From Anisus vortex (lineage: Eukaryota; Mollusca; Gastropoda; Planorbidae): a stretch of 64,000 bases of DNA. Position 1 is the first letter of the stretch. Every line of letters starts with the position of its first letter. A program made the position numbers and the translations under genes. Shown piece after piece: positions 11,736 to 21,104 of the stretch. The stretch covers positions 26,230,731 through 26,294,730 of the forward strand of contig OX421500.1 of NCBI GenBank assembly GCA_949126835.1, given 5' to 3'. The notes under the pieces were generated by a model. That model was given only the letters and a program-made list of their open reading frames with translations. It had not been told where the DNA came from and searched no databases.

Positions 11736-13140
11736 TCTTCTAGAGTGGCATCTAGGCATATAATGGTTACATGAACATGTCAGAAAAACCAACAACTTAA
11801 CCTCATTCAAAACTGTTAGGCCGTCTGGAAATGCGCTTAGTACACCGGACTGTCAACATAACGGCCTGGGTTCTATTTTAACCCTGCCGCCTTGCAGAGC
11901 GTTTGGTTTAGCGCGTAATAATCTTTTGTATAGAAGAAACGTCTTTAAGCTTTTAAGTGAAAACCTTTAACCTAACAGATGCTGTAATCATGACATGCTC
12001 TGTAATTTAATTACGTACCAGCGCGTTCGGCTGGCGTATCAAACATTCTGGGTCCGAATCCTGTTGAAGGCCAGGAATGTTTGTTACCGAGAGTGGATGG
12101 TGTCTCTGACTCTACCCAGCTCTGATCGGTACCTCACATTATTTAGGGTAAAGTAAAAACGGCTGGGCATTGTACTGGCCGCACTATACCGAAGTATGCC
12201 GTGACCACAGAACGCTGCTTCACCAGCAATGGCTCAATTTGGCCAGAGTGGTTACTTTTATTTTTTTTACTTTTAGTTCTAACATTTATATGAATTCGTT
12301 ACTTACCATGAGAGATATTACAGTTGTAGGCCAACATGCTTGGAAGCAATCAAATACACAATTTTTGTCTGTATAGTTGGCAGTAGTCTTACTGAATAAT
12401 TCTTTTTTAGGATAACAACCGATGTATGTAAAGTAAGGAGTGTCATTCGCTGAAATATAGAAATGTAAATTTAAAAAGAAAAATGTGTCAATATCTTCAA
12501 CAAGTTTCCTGATCTATAGAATCTATAAATACTTGATTAAAAAAACAACAGGTAGTTTCTAAGTCTAATCTATTTATTGAACAGTATAAAAGCAAAACAG
12601 AGTTAACTCTTACCAGACCATGACCAAGACGTATACAGCCGTCTCCCTCCTAGCCACACTGGTTCTGTTAAGTTATGGGATTCTTGAAAGAGCGTTAAAC
12701 TGTTATTTAGAGGGTGAGCCAATACTAATCCTTGCTCCTGGCAGTAATCGTAAGCTTTTGACCACGGCAGAGATACATTGGATAGGATCATCTCCATAGA
12801 TAGAACAGAAGTAAGTAAAGCTGTTTGTATAGAATTAGACAATTAAGAAAGATTTACAGATAAATTATTAATTTTCAAATGTATTAGTCTATATGTAGCT
12901 CTACAGATTGAACAAACAACAAAGTCATAATTTGGATATTTCATAATATTATTATTTGCAACAATTTAATGGAACTACACAAGATTATTCAATTAGATAT
13001 AAATATTTATTCTTTTCCCTACACTTGATTTTGTAAAATAAAACGAACTTACATTGAAATAGAATAAATCTGAAACGGAAGAAACAAGATCTGGTTGAAA
13101 CGAAGAAGAAAGAAAGTTCAATATGTGACTTGAATATCAT
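2435..13140 (-). CDS. Mosaic lectin gene: split C-type lectin domains, WSC domain, mucin tail (gene span)
   Basis: Gene model assembled by eye on the minus strand, in transcript order: possible first exon 13140-13053; lectin N-half 12820-12614; WSC exons 12449-12307 and 11457-11322; lectin C-half 9242-9090; second lectin N-half 8056-7856 and C-half 7675-7550; possible linker exon 6004-5828; mucin exon 5490-2435. Every intron is GT-AG and every junction is phase 1, except the one inside WSC, which is phase 0. The family is known: C-type lectin domains bind sugars or proteins outside the cell, WSC domains are putative carbohydrate binders, and Thr/Ser repeats are heavily O-glycosylated. A secreted or surface recognition protein is inferred. 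No transmembrane segment was found; the gene may continue left of 2435. The weakest points are the first and linker exons, and whether WSC is constitutive. Confidence 0.6.
2610..5400 (-). repeat. 30-bp coding minisatellite of the mucin exon
   Basis: About 93 copies of a 30-bp unit (on the plus strand 'tgttgatgttgttggagtag' plus ten bases). Copies differ by point changes, and a few lack 3n bases. Blocks of several units recur in the same order, for example the segments around 3280-3720 and 3960-4500, which points to segmental duplication inside the array. Confidence 0.9.
5828..6004 (-). CDS. Possible linker exon of the lectin gene
   Basis: A 177-nt open segment between a weak acceptor (gaagatag) and a good donor (gtataagt) with phase 1 at both ends, matching the exons before and after it. 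It reads 58 codons including ESANCDLQLIQNIKN and CHPTPSTGHF, with three cysteines. There is no domain I recognise. The acceptor lacks a pyrimidine tract, so this could be chance. Confidence 0.25.
6282..7253. mobile_element. hAT-type DNA transposon, non-autonomous (972 bp)
   Basis: The left end 'cagtggttcccaaac' is mirrored by 'gtttgggaacagctg' at the right. Flanking 8-bp copies are ctctagag (6274-6281) and ccctagag (7254-7261), a 7/8 target duplication fitting the hAT preference nTnTAGAn. Open fragments inside (for example 6577-6801 plus) are broken and short, so it is a deletion derivative or a decayed copy. It lies in an intron of the lectin gene. Confidence 0.85.
7550..7675 (-). CDS. Second C-type lectin domain, C-terminal half exon
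   Basis: A 126-nt exon with acceptor ttttcattttag and donor G|GTATTT, phase 1 to 1. It reads QKLNHQELTKVTPDTEDCLA and then a conserved ending NCSKSLRFICA. The spacing of Cys, Cys and the final FICA matches the last disulfide of the C-type lectin fold. It completes the domain begun by exon 8056-7856. No EPN or QPD sugar-binding triplet is visible, so calcium-dependent sugar binding is uncertain. Confidence 0.75.
7856..8056 (-). CDS. Second C-type lectin domain, N-terminal half exon
   Basis: A 201-nt exon with acceptor ctgtttgcag and donor G|GTAAAT, phase 1 to 1. The sequence NWTGSNQYCISKGLNL is the helix-1 W..A..YC..G motif, and YWIGLKRQKQFLWCNG is the family's WIGL core followed by the usual W.W.nG stretch. 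It has two potential N-glycosylation sites near the start. Confidence 0.8.
8725..8882 (-). mobile_element. Degenerate tRNA-derived SINE (family A)
   Basis: The words 'cccagccacctttacttttt' and 'ctaatgtcag' and the 'cagagctaggta' body match better copies at 22.5 and 35.7 kb. The tRNA-like head is barely recognisable. Confidence 0.6.
9090..9242 (-). CDS. First C-type lectin domain, C-terminal half exon
   Basis: A 153-nt exon with acceptor acatgtatttgtag and donor G|GTAAAT, phase 1 to 1. It reads ESHWYNESLITEVKPGDDQC and later QCNNFKPYICQ, the typical lectin C-half with two cysteines and a YIC ending. Its natural partner is the N-half exon 12820-12614, but the two WSC exons lie between them in the same orientation. 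No other N-half exon was found between 9243 and 11321. Confidence 0.75.
9838..9987 (-). pseudogene. Remnant of a LINE endonuclease/reverse transcriptase C-terminus
   Basis: On the minus strand it reads DHVSNNEIRNILGEN and LRWRWLDIKW, resembling the DHVSNNEIR...RWRWLGH ending of RTE-like or 'craniofacial' type LINE proteins. The GH is replaced and the frame ends soon after. It is a short, decayed fragment. Confidence 0.5.
10049..10187 (+). mobile_element. SINE family B copy
   Basis: The head 'ggccggttggtcacactgtt' and the tail 'aatcctctatttagaagg...cgtgtgtaaacttataag' match copies at 11.8 and 43.2 kb (plus) and 39.3 kb (minus). The head is tRNA-like. The tail is related to that of a LINE in this window. 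Confidence 0.7.
10205..11305. repeat. 27-bp minisatellite, about 40 copies
   Basis: The unit contains 'agatacaaaccacatactac'. A block of about 443 bp, marked by the rare word 'ttattcatag' (10501 and 10944), is itself duplicated. Because 27 is a multiple of three, long open frames arise on the minus strand by chance. The array lies in an intron of the lectin gene. Confidence 0.95.
11322..11457 (-). CDS. WSC domain, second exon
   Basis: A 136-nt exon, acceptor ctctttctctcag, donor G|GTAGTC (weak), phase 0 to 1. It reads LDSCLCLNASIEEN, then CSYQCAANFDEFCGGNE and SVY. The C.C, C...C..N..E.CGG and SVY pattern is the diagnostic second half of a WSC domain. Confidence 0.8.
11695..11735. repeat. 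(TC)n/(CA)n microsatellite
   Basis: A ctctctctct run passing into a cacacacaca run. Confidence 0.95.
11815..11968 (+). mobile_element. SINE family B copy
   Basis: It has the sequence 'ggactgtcaacataacggcc' and the tail 'gcgtaataatcttttgtata...acgtctttaagc', shared with the 43.2-kb copy. The head is diverged and is intact as a tRNA-like promoter only in the 39.3-kb copy. Confidence 0.75.
12022..12245 (+). mobile_element. SINE family A copy (tRNA-derived)
   Basis: The head 'agcgcgttcggctggcgtat' and a B-box-like 'gggtccgaatcc' precede the body 'gggtaaagtaaaaacggctg' and 'gggcattgtactggcc'. It lies in the plus orientation just left of the first WSC exon. Confidence 0.8.
12307..12449 (-). CDS. 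WSC domain, first exon
   Basis: A 143-nt exon, acceptor tatttcag, donor ATG|GTAAGT, phase 1 to 0. It reads NDTPYFTYIGCYPKKELF, then NCVFDCFQAC. The YIGCY opening and the C...C spacing are the first half of a WSC domain, joined in frame to exon 11457-11322. Together they form a phase 1-1 module of about 92 residues. Confidence 0.8.
12614..12820 (-). CDS. First C-type lectin domain, N-terminal half exon
   Basis: A 207-nt exon, acceptor ctatacaaacag, donor G|GTAAGA, phase 1 to 1. It reads LPWSKAYDYCQEQGLVLAHP (W..A..YC...G..L) and WLGGRRLYTSWSWSG, the WIGL-like core ending where lectin exons usually split. Three N-glycosylation sequons are visible. Confidence 0.8.
13053..13140 (-). CDS. Possible first exon of the lectin gene
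   Basis: An ATG at 13140-13138 is followed by 29 codons (MIFKSHIELSFFFVSTRSCF...) and a strong donor T|GTAAGT in phase 1, which fits the next exon. An in-frame stop lies upstream. The stretch is hydrophobic but has arginines, so it is a poor signal peptide. The true first exon may lie elsewhere. Confidence 0.35.
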
Positions 13141-13213
13141 AATTATTGGTAGTAAAATAGTTCAAAACTTTAACAATACAATGTATTAGTTAAATTTTTT
13201 TTTAAACTTAAAA

Positions 13214-13215
<2 letters not shown>

Positions 13216-13279
<64 letters not shown>
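13216..13279. repeat. (TA)n microsatellite
   Basis: About 31 uninterrupted TA dinucleotides. Confidence 0.98.
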
Positions 13280-13281
<2 letters not shown>

Positions 13282-13424
13282 GAGTAGGCCTTTGTTTAAA
13301 TAGGGGTAAGTAATGATAATAACAAGATATATTTTAATACCTTCAAATAAAAGACTAAATAGATTTTATTTATCAATTGAAGACAGAAGAATAAGTAAAA
13401 TTGAAAGTAAGATTGAAAATAACA

Positions 13425-14225
13425 TTTACACTAAACATTGAAAGTAACATTTACACTAAACATTGAAAGTAACATTTACACTAAACATTGAAAGTAACAT
13501 TTACACTAAACATTGAAAGTAACATTTACACTAAACACTGAAAGTAACATTTACACTAAACATTGAAAGTAACATTTACACTAAACAATGAAAGTAACAT
13601 TTACACTAAACATTGAAAGTAACATTTACACTAAACATTGAAAGTAACATTGAAAGTAACATTGAAGGTAAAATTTACACTAAACATTAAAAGTAACATT
13701 GAAAGTAACATTTACACTAAACATTGAAAGTAACATTTACACTAAACATTGAAAGTAACATTTACACTAAACATTGAAAGTAACATTGAAAGTAACATTG
13801 AAGGTAACATTTACACTAAACATTAAAAGTAACATTGAAAGTAACATTTACACTAAACATTGAAAGTAACATTGAAAGTAACATTTACACTAAACATTGT
13901 AAGTAGCATTGAAAATAACATTTTCACTAAACATTGAAAGTAACATTGAAAGTAAAATTGAAGGTAACATTGAAAGTAACATTGAAAGTAACATTTACAC
14001 TAAACATTGAAAGTAACATTGAAAATAACATTGAAAGTAACATTAACGATAACATTGAAAGTAACATTGAAAGTAACATTCTAGGTAACATTGAAAGTAA
14101 CATTGAAAGTAACATTGCAAGTAACATTTACACTTAACATTAAAAGTAACATTGAAAGTAACATTGAAAGTAACATTGAAAGTAACATTAAAAGTAACAT
14201 TGAAAGTAACATTGAAAGTAAGAAT
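13425..14225. repeat. Compound 12/13-bp minisatellite
   Basis: A 12-bp unit (attgaaagtaac) alternates with a 13-bp unit (atttacactaaac) to give a 25-bp period in the left half. The right half is mostly the 12-bp unit alone. It seems two arrays with different periods grew from one shared half-unit. Confidence 0.95.
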
Positions 14226-15039
14226 GGAACTAATAATCAAAATAACACTAAAATTAACAAAGAAGGGGAACAGAGAGAGCAATAATTTAGGAAGCAATTG
14301 AAATAAATGATAAAGGAAATAAAGATTGGTTAACAAATAGGTCAATAGAGAGTGAGAACATGAGAGAAGCAGAGAGAAGAGCGAGAGGGAGAAAAAGGGA
14401 GAGGGCAAAACATTGAGAGAGAAGAGAGAGAGAACTAGATATATAAAAGTGTAATGGTAAAGAAACATTATTTTGTTCTAGTCTACAATAAACAGATCAA
14501 AGTAAACTTTGCCAAATGTAATTATACAGGTAAATGCCATTAGCTCAATTTAATTAAACAGGTGAATACCATTAGCCTACATACCTTTTCATTTTTTAAA
14601 TACGCTAAACACAAATATCAAACTATTATTTTGTAATACAACAGTAACAAATCTAATTGGATGTTGGACATAAAATTGTATCAATTAATTTCGTCTGTAA
14701 CGTTGATGATATAGTCTACAGTACAATTTGAACCATTCCAAGACCGATCAAGTAGGTCTATCCATGTACAGAAAGTTGTGAAAGATTTATTTGAACAGGG
14801 CACACTTTAATCTACCACTAGATATAACGATATTAAACACACTTTAATCTACCACTAAATATAAGGATATAAACACACTTTAATATACCACTAAATATAA
14901 GGATATAAACACACTTTTTGAGATAAGAAAGTTGAAGGTAATCTTTTGCTTCCTCATTTTGTGTGTGTGTTTGTGTTGCTGTTGTCGCTTTCTTGTGAGA
15001 TGTCTACGTAAGTTGTCACAGTAGGCAGGCAAGAGTAAC
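14226..15039. other. Non-coding stretch with GA-rich and 40-bp repeat pieces
   Basis: GA-rich sequence at 14335-14440. Three copies of a roughly 40-bp unit with 'cacactttaatctaccacta' lie at 14801-14920. No gene seen. Confidence 0.6.
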
Positions 15040-15412
15040 ACCAATAGTTAAATCACTAAACATAGAAACACTAGAGGACAGAAGGGTAAAGAGTAAAGTA
15101 GTAATAATAGATAAGGCATTAAACTCTAATTTAGAAATAAAACCCAATAACAACATGTTGCAATGCTCAGATAAGCACAAAGACAAAAACACTTTCCTTA
15201 TCCTTTATGCCAGAACAAATTAAATTTACTCTTTCTTTCCGAGTGGAATTCGAGCATGGAGCGGGTTGCCTGAACAAACCAGGAACACCAGTAACACCAG
15301 TAACTTAACATCATTTAAAACATTGATAAAAATGCAAGACTAAACCCCGGATCACGCATGAGCGTAGGACGCAATAATCTTCTTTATAGAAGGAGCGTCT
15401 GTAATATATAAA
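15040..15412 (+). pseudogene. LINE 3' end (CR1/L2-like), decayed
   Basis: In three pieces of frame it reads DRRVKSKVVIIDKALN, LQCSDKHKDKNTFLILYART and RVEFEHGAGCLN. This is the C-terminal tail of a non-LTR reverse transcriptase of the CR1/L2/jockey kind. It is followed by the family's 3' tail 'gcgtaggacgcaataatctt...agcgtctgtaat'. Related copies: 18.0, 37.6 and 58.3 kb (minus), 38.4 and 61.7 kb (plus). Confidence 0.75.
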
Positions 15413-15424
15413 ATAAGATAAGTA

Positions 15425-15540
15425 ACATCTTTCACCCAGTGCTGGCCCAGGAACCGCTTACCATTTTATGTTGTCAAGGCATACAAGAGGACTATATGGC
15501 CAGTACAATACCCAGCATCCGATGACCGAAGAACTTTAAA
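15425..15540 (-). mobile_element. Degenerate SINE family A fragment
   Basis: It shares 'atggccagtacaatacccag' with the family A body, in the minus orientation. The tRNA head is missing. Confidence 0.55.
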
Positions 15541-15803
15541 AAAAAAACACGACTCTAAAGCCAAAAAAAAATCTACGACACACTATCAGTCTGACGCAAA
15601 AAGATTTATGAAACATTTATTGACTCTATGGTCAATGCTTCTTACAAACAATTGTATTAAATGAATCTCTATAAATTATACAAAGTTTGAGTGTCAATAA
15701 ATTAGTTAATAACTGCTTTTGGTGTAAGGAATATTTGTCATAAAAAAATGAGTTTTTATTTTGAAACAAATTAAGATGCAATATATCTATCATTGCCTTA
15801 GAG

Positions 15804-16003
15804 CAGGGATGTGCAACATTTCTCGTCATTTGGCCGAATTAGAAATTTTATACAACCTGATGGGCCACTCATTCTGAATATTTTTTCACATTATTATTGT
15901 AATTAATAAGGAAAAGAAAAAAATGCAGTTAGTATGAGTTAGAAGCGCTTTGGAGGCCAACGGGCCGTGTTTTGAAACGCGGGCCGCCTGTTGCACACTC
16001 CTG
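15804..16003. mobile_element. hAT-type MITE (200 bp)
   Basis: Ends 'cagggatgtgcaac' and 'gttgcacactcctg' are inverted repeats. The 8-bp flanks ccttagag and ctatagat match at 5/8 and both fit nTnTAGAn. The interior 'gggccgtgttttgaaacgcg' is typical of 'ggccgcgg..' hAT MITEs. Confidence 0.75.
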
Positions 16004-16700
16004 CTATAGATTTAGATCAAAGAAGAGAAATGCGAATTACAAACATTTCACAATGAGAGTAACGTATCGTTAATATTACATAGTCATATTGCATTGCATT
16101 ATTACATAGGCTTCTACTATACAGAAGATTATTAGCAGGCATCGAGAGGCAAATAATATTTTACTAATTAGCTTGATACATTTATGACGTAATCATTAGA
16201 TAAATGTTTCATTTAAAACTGTTTTTAACATGTTAAAGAAAACGTGTGATACAAATTAATGTATTTTATATTGTATATATTTGTATAATGGAGAAAAGAA
16301 TAAACGGAAAGGTTCCTGCAAAATAAGTTCTTTGTTTCTGCTATTAATTTAAACTGAACTGTAATGTAATATTTCCCTAAAGATAAGCCAACTCTAAGTC
16401 TAAACAAATCTTTGACACTTAAATATTTAGAGATTAATAAAATGAATGTGTTGTGTGGTATATCACTTGTTTACATAAAATGAATTATCAGAGAATTCTT
16501 CCTGGATTCCATCCAGGGTAAAAGAAAAAATGTGTATAGGATACTAACATTTTTAGGCCTTTGACATGTATGCCTGTGCTATCAGTTCACTAGTGGGGTT
16601 TAACTTAAGGTGTTTACCATCATGGACTCTACATATTTATAGAGTGACTTATATTGAATTAGACCGTCATTTTGTCTATCGTTTTTTTTTTCTGTGTGAC

Positions 16701-16701
<1 letters not shown>
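16004..16701. other. AT-rich stretch, no gene recognised
   Basis: Short open frames on both strands lack splice signals or homology I recognise. Confidence 0.4.
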
Positions 16702-16753
<52 letters not shown>

Positions 16754-17000
16754 AAGAGAGAGAGAGAGAGATATTTAGAGAAAGTGTTAAAATTTAATAA
16801 GAGCGAGAGAAATAGAAAAATTGTGAAAGAAAGAGAGAGAGAGTGAGCGGAGATAGTGAGAGAGGGAAGAAGAGAAAGAAAGGGCTCAAAATAGAGAAAT
16901 TTAAGAATGAGAGAGACAGAGCACGAAAGAAAGAGATAAGGAGAGGTTGTTAGAGAGAGAGAGAGAGAAATAGAGAAATATAGAAAGAAAGAGAGAGAGT
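16702..17000. repeat. GA-rich simple repeat
   Basis: Runs of gagagaga with interruptions, about 300 bp. Frames across it (RERERE, SLSLSL) are low-complexity artefacts. Confidence 0.95.
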
Positions 17001-17483
17001 AAATCATATTGAAAAAGAGAGAAAGTGAAGAACACGATAGGGAGATTGTGAAAGAAAGTAAGCCAACTCTTAAATTGTGGACTTTTTCTTCGGGTCTAAC
17101 GGGATCTCCACAGTGTAATGAAGACGAAGAAAGAAATATTGGTAGACAGAAAGAGAAAAATCATAATATACTGCCAGAGAGAATGGAAGAGTACAGGTTA
17201 AGATTATTTTTATTATATCATATACCTATAAGAGTTCTATCCGTCATTGGTGATAGAAAATTTTTAAAATTTCAGAAACACTTTATGTTAAAGAATCTTA
17301 TTTCTTCTCAAATATCCCCGAATCACAACTGTATACAAGTAAAACGACTATTATAATGTAGGCTGAATTGAGCAGAGTTGAGCAGAGTTGAGTGAGTATG
17401 ACACAGTAAACGCCTTACTCTTTTTGTCAGCATCCGTATTATAAACATATCGAAACATTATATTTACATATCACTTGTATTGT

Positions 17484-17690
17484 AATCAGGGCCGGTTCTA
17501 TGGTTGTGGGCGCCCCGTGCAAGCTGAGTTTTGGCGAACTTGTTGGGAATATTATTATAAAAACTGTCAAATGGGAAAAACTATAGATATATTTTTTTAA
17601 ACAAACAATGTACAAAAATTATGTTTTTAGACCAATATTTAGGCCAATATTTAGACCAATATTTAGGCATTATTAATATTTAGTCTGAGG
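17484..17690. mobile_element. MITE fragment and short tandem repeat
   Basis: 'cagggccggttctatggttg' resembles the end of the gggcgc-type MITEs seen at 37.1 and 38.7 kb. It is followed by four copies of an 'accaatatttagg' unit at about 17630-17670. The other end of the MITE was not found. Confidence 0.45.
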
Positions 17691-17734
17691 AGTGACGGTG
17701 TAAGTGGCACCGCGCTAGGCTGTTATACCAAACT

Positions 17735-17830
17735 CTACATTCCTGTTAAGGCTGCTGGACATTGTACTGGTCACTGCATTCTCTTGTATGACTTGGGCAC
17801 GGAAACTAAACGTTGATTCGATAGCACTAT
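17735..17830 (+). mobile_element. SINE family A 3' remnant
   Basis: 'ctgctggacattgtactggt' followed by a degenerate copy of the family A tail. The head is missing. Confidence 0.5.
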
Positions 17831-18029
17831 AGACCATATTGATCTGGGAACAATTTACTTTTACTTTAAAAATATTAAACCCAACTACCTCAGATATTTT
17901 GGAGACTTTAGACCAGCAAATGCGTTTAATAATATGATCATCTTTACACATAAGACATTTTTTAATAACTCCAATTAGCGCTATTATGCTTTGTAAATAC
18001 ATTAACCAAATTCTTGCGAAGACTAAGAA

Positions 18030-18310
18030 AAATCATAGGCCCTATCATGTTGTTAATTTGTTACTTTTCCTGATTCAGGCAACCCATTTCATGCCCTGAT
18101 GCCCATCGCGAAGAAAGAGAATATGTATATATTTGTTCTTGCATATTATTATGAAATAAGAAAAGTTTATCCTTATGTTTATCTGACTGTTGTAATACAT
18201 TTTTGTTATGTTGTATTTCTAAGCTAGAATTTAATCTTTTCTGAATTATGACTACTCTGTTCTTTGTCCTTCTAATCTCAAGTGTCTATAGATTAGTGAT
18301 GCAACCATAT
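18030..18310 (-). pseudogene. LINE 3' end (same CR1/L2-like family), decayed
   Basis: Reading the minus strand, 'attagaaggacaaagaacag' and 'ctaattagaaatac'-like words follow the 15-kb copy to the 'gaatcaggaaaagtaac' region. Many stops and indels. Confidence 0.65.
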
Positions 18311-19917
18311 TCTTATAGTTCAGCACTAGAAATACCCTCCTATGAAAAGTATGGCGTATCGATCATCAATTATATGCTCTTTTCCATTTTTTGAACAAAT
18401 TTCCAATAATAATCAATCATTCTTCTTTACCGGAACATCCACTCATATCTGGGTTTATTTTAAATATTATTAAAATCTAAAATTTATCCATGTTCGTGTC
18501 AAATATCCATGTCCAGTTCTAGTACCCAGTATTAGTTAAATTATCCAAGCTCTATCCATTGTTTTATATACCTTTTTATATTTAAATAATAAAGAAAGTA
18601 ATTCAGTATGCGTAACGCCATTCATGGCCAACCATAGCATACATATTGATCGGTGACGATCTGCTGGAGCTAGCATGTATAGCTTTATATATTGATATAA
18701 TATTGTGACATGCACACGCATGTCTCTGATACTATAATATCATCAATTGTTTGATGAAATTAAGTCGTATCAGTATAAGCGATACTTTATTTACAATGAA
18801 AACACAAACTTCCTTACTGGAAAATGAAACAATTTTAGTTTGATTATATTTTTGTTTTCCTTGGAATTGTGTTTGTACAATGTATTGTAACTAAAAGCCT
18901 ACTTGTACGTAGGCCTAATTACTAACTAACTATGCGGACTAATTTCCCTATTTATTATGTGCCAGTCACATTACCTAGTGTAATGGCCATGTAACTATGT
19001 TGTAGTTTTAATCAAGCCACCCCGATAGGGTTTATTACACTCAAGACATTTCTACTCTCCATCTAAAATGTATTTTTGTTTCATCTCAAGGCCTATCAAT
19101 ATCTCATAGAAAAACAAAACAAAACCTGATACGTTTTTTTTAAAACCACCATCTAACAATCAATACGTACAACCGATCGCTACGTCTCCCACTCACTACC
19201 CTCCCCCATTCCTTGTTCTGTCCCCTCCCTCCGCTCCATTCCCGCCTCCTCCTTCTCAACACGACTGGTGAGCAATAATTCTTTTAGTGTGCGCATTTCT
19301 CTCCCCCTGTGTCGGCTGCCGTGTGTGTGTCCCCGCGCCTGGTGAGTTGACTAGCCAATGGAGTAGTTTCTGTGCACGCGAATGTGTTACAATACAAGGT
19401 GACCAACTGTTCATTCGACCTTTTTTTTATTTATTTCTATGTTTGTAAATATGGTAAACTGAGCACCAACTGTAAAAAAGGTAAATTCTTACTAAGCAAT
19501 ACATTCGAACGCTGACAAATTTATATTACGAAATATAAAATCGTAATGTCCGAGTGTCCTTAAGGTCAAGCATAAAGACAACACAACCTAGTTTATTCTG
19601 AAACTAATGGTAAGTCGAATGATTTGTTTATTTTATAACGATTGTAAAAACAAGAAGTTCAGGAATACTGCCAATTTGTTTGTTTTTGTATTGTGTTTTG
19701 TTTTAACTTTTCCCTTTACAGTAAATGATATCATCAAATTGTAACGTATATTCCTGGACTCTGTAACGGGTTTTAAACGTCTATAATGTTCTATTGCGTA
19801 GATTGTCTGTTGGCTAATCAAAACATTTTCTTGTTGTTCTTGCTCCCACAAAGCTTTAACGTAAATAGATTTTTAAAACAACAATAACATTTGATGAAAG
19901 TTTGACGAGATTTTCAT
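18311..19917. other. No gene recognised; C-rich patch at 19180-19380
   Basis: Mostly AT-rich. At 19190-19380 it becomes C- and CpG-richer, with a CCAAT word ('agccaatgg', 19350s) and two donor-like gtgag words. It could hold an untranslated first exon or promoter for the plus-strand gene that starts coding at 22327, but that is a guess. A minus-strand open frame at 19633-19851 was not recognised. Confidence 0.3.
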
Positions 19918-19919
19918 AA

Positions 19920-20105
19920 TAATAATGTTTATTTATATAGCTCTTGTATCCTTGCTATTACCTTTAGCAGGTTCAGTGCGCTCTTGGAATAAATTGCAGT
20001 GGCAGTTGTATTAGTATTTAAGGCACACAGCCACTAGCCAAAGAGAATGGTCTTTAAGCTCTTTTTTAAAAGACGCTTTTGTCTCAGATTTATCTCGTAC
20101 ATAAT
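19920..20105 (-). mobile_element. 3' end of a second LINE family, unexpanded copy
   Basis: It holds in order the 3' tail ('aataataatgtttatttata' on the plus strand), 'tagctcttgtatccttgcta', a single 'gcagtggcagttgtatta', and 'cacacagccactagcc' with the end of the reverse transcriptase frame. The same order flanks the giant 32-bp array at 26.7-31.4 kb, so this shows the pre-expansion state. Confidence 0.75.
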
Positions 20106-20763
20106 AGTCTTAGTTTGATTAGCGTTTATCATAAATGAACATGTCGAAAAATGTCTTTAAAAATATTGTTAGCGTCTTGACAATATCTCGAATTAAATTT
20201 TTTCTAAATACTTCATTTTAAATGCTGAATGAGACTATAAAAACAGTATATGTATTAATGCATGTGTATATAAATTCTCTAAATCTTAGATTTCTCCAAG
20301 GAAATCACCTGATGTATTAATATAACACAGAATGAATAGGTTACAGCGATTTACTATTAACTTTTTAATTAGTATACATTTTACATTTATCTAATTTATC
20401 CACTAAGAGTAGAGTGGCATACGGATAAATTAATTTATCCAATAAGAGACAGACGCGTAGATGTGGTTGGGCAAGACGCCATTGTAAAGGGGTGCCGAAA
20501 TGGCGCTTACAACGCTCTATTTAGAAAATGGGATAGAACGGGGGGGGGGGGTAAGGGGCGTCAGTTATATTTTTCGTCGCCCGTGCACAAAATATCCCAA
20601 AAACGCCTCTATTTAGAGAAAGAATGATTAAAAATGAACAATTCTATCCACTGAGATAAAGGAGGATTACAAATATAAAAAAAAGGAATGGATCCTCCTC
20701 TGAGAGGAAAATATTGAATCAATTATGAATGAGTGCCATATCGAGGCTGGCTAGGCCGAGCCT
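20106..20763. other. AT-rich stretch with a poly-G MITE-like fragment
   Basis: 'gggggggggggtaaggggcg' to 'cccgtgcacaaaatatccc' at 20540-20610 looks like a MITE piece. No gene. Confidence 0.35.
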
Positions 20764-20980
20764 GAGACTTTGTTTAACAACTAGGCTTTGAAACTTCAAG
20801 CTGTTTTGGCATTTGGTCGACATTGCTTAAGCTGATGTTGTGAACAGCTATTGTCTTAGTCGAGAAACACAGAGACTTTGTTTAACAACTAGGCTTTGAA
20901 ACTTCAAGCTGTTTTGGCATTTGGTCGACATTGCCTAAACTGATGTTGTGAACAGCTATTGTCTTATTCGAGAAACACTA
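20764..20980. repeat. 108-bp tandem duplication
   Basis: Two nearly identical copies starting 'gagactttgtttaacaacta' at 20764 and 20872. Confidence 0.95.
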
Positions 20981-21104
20981 TTTTTCTCTGAGCAAACAAT
21001 GTCAACAATGCATACAGGATCAAACATGGTAGTCAAGAGTGAAAACACATTACTTTGTTACTTTTTTTTTGTGCTTGTTGCTACTTTCAGCTATTTTGTG
21101 TGCT

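Noticed and set aside
14461..14517. Possible plus-strand exon between cag and gtaaat near 14478-14510
   Set aside because: Short, on the opposite strand to the lectin gene, and without any partner exon.
16566..17007. RERERE and SLSLSL frames
   Set aside because: Low-complexity GA repeat. The plus-strand frame at 17009-17356 next to it has no recognised domain or splice signals.
19633..19851. Minus-strand open frame LWEQEQQENVLISQQ...
   Set aside because: No convincing acceptor or donor and no recognised domain; AT-rich chance frame is as likely.
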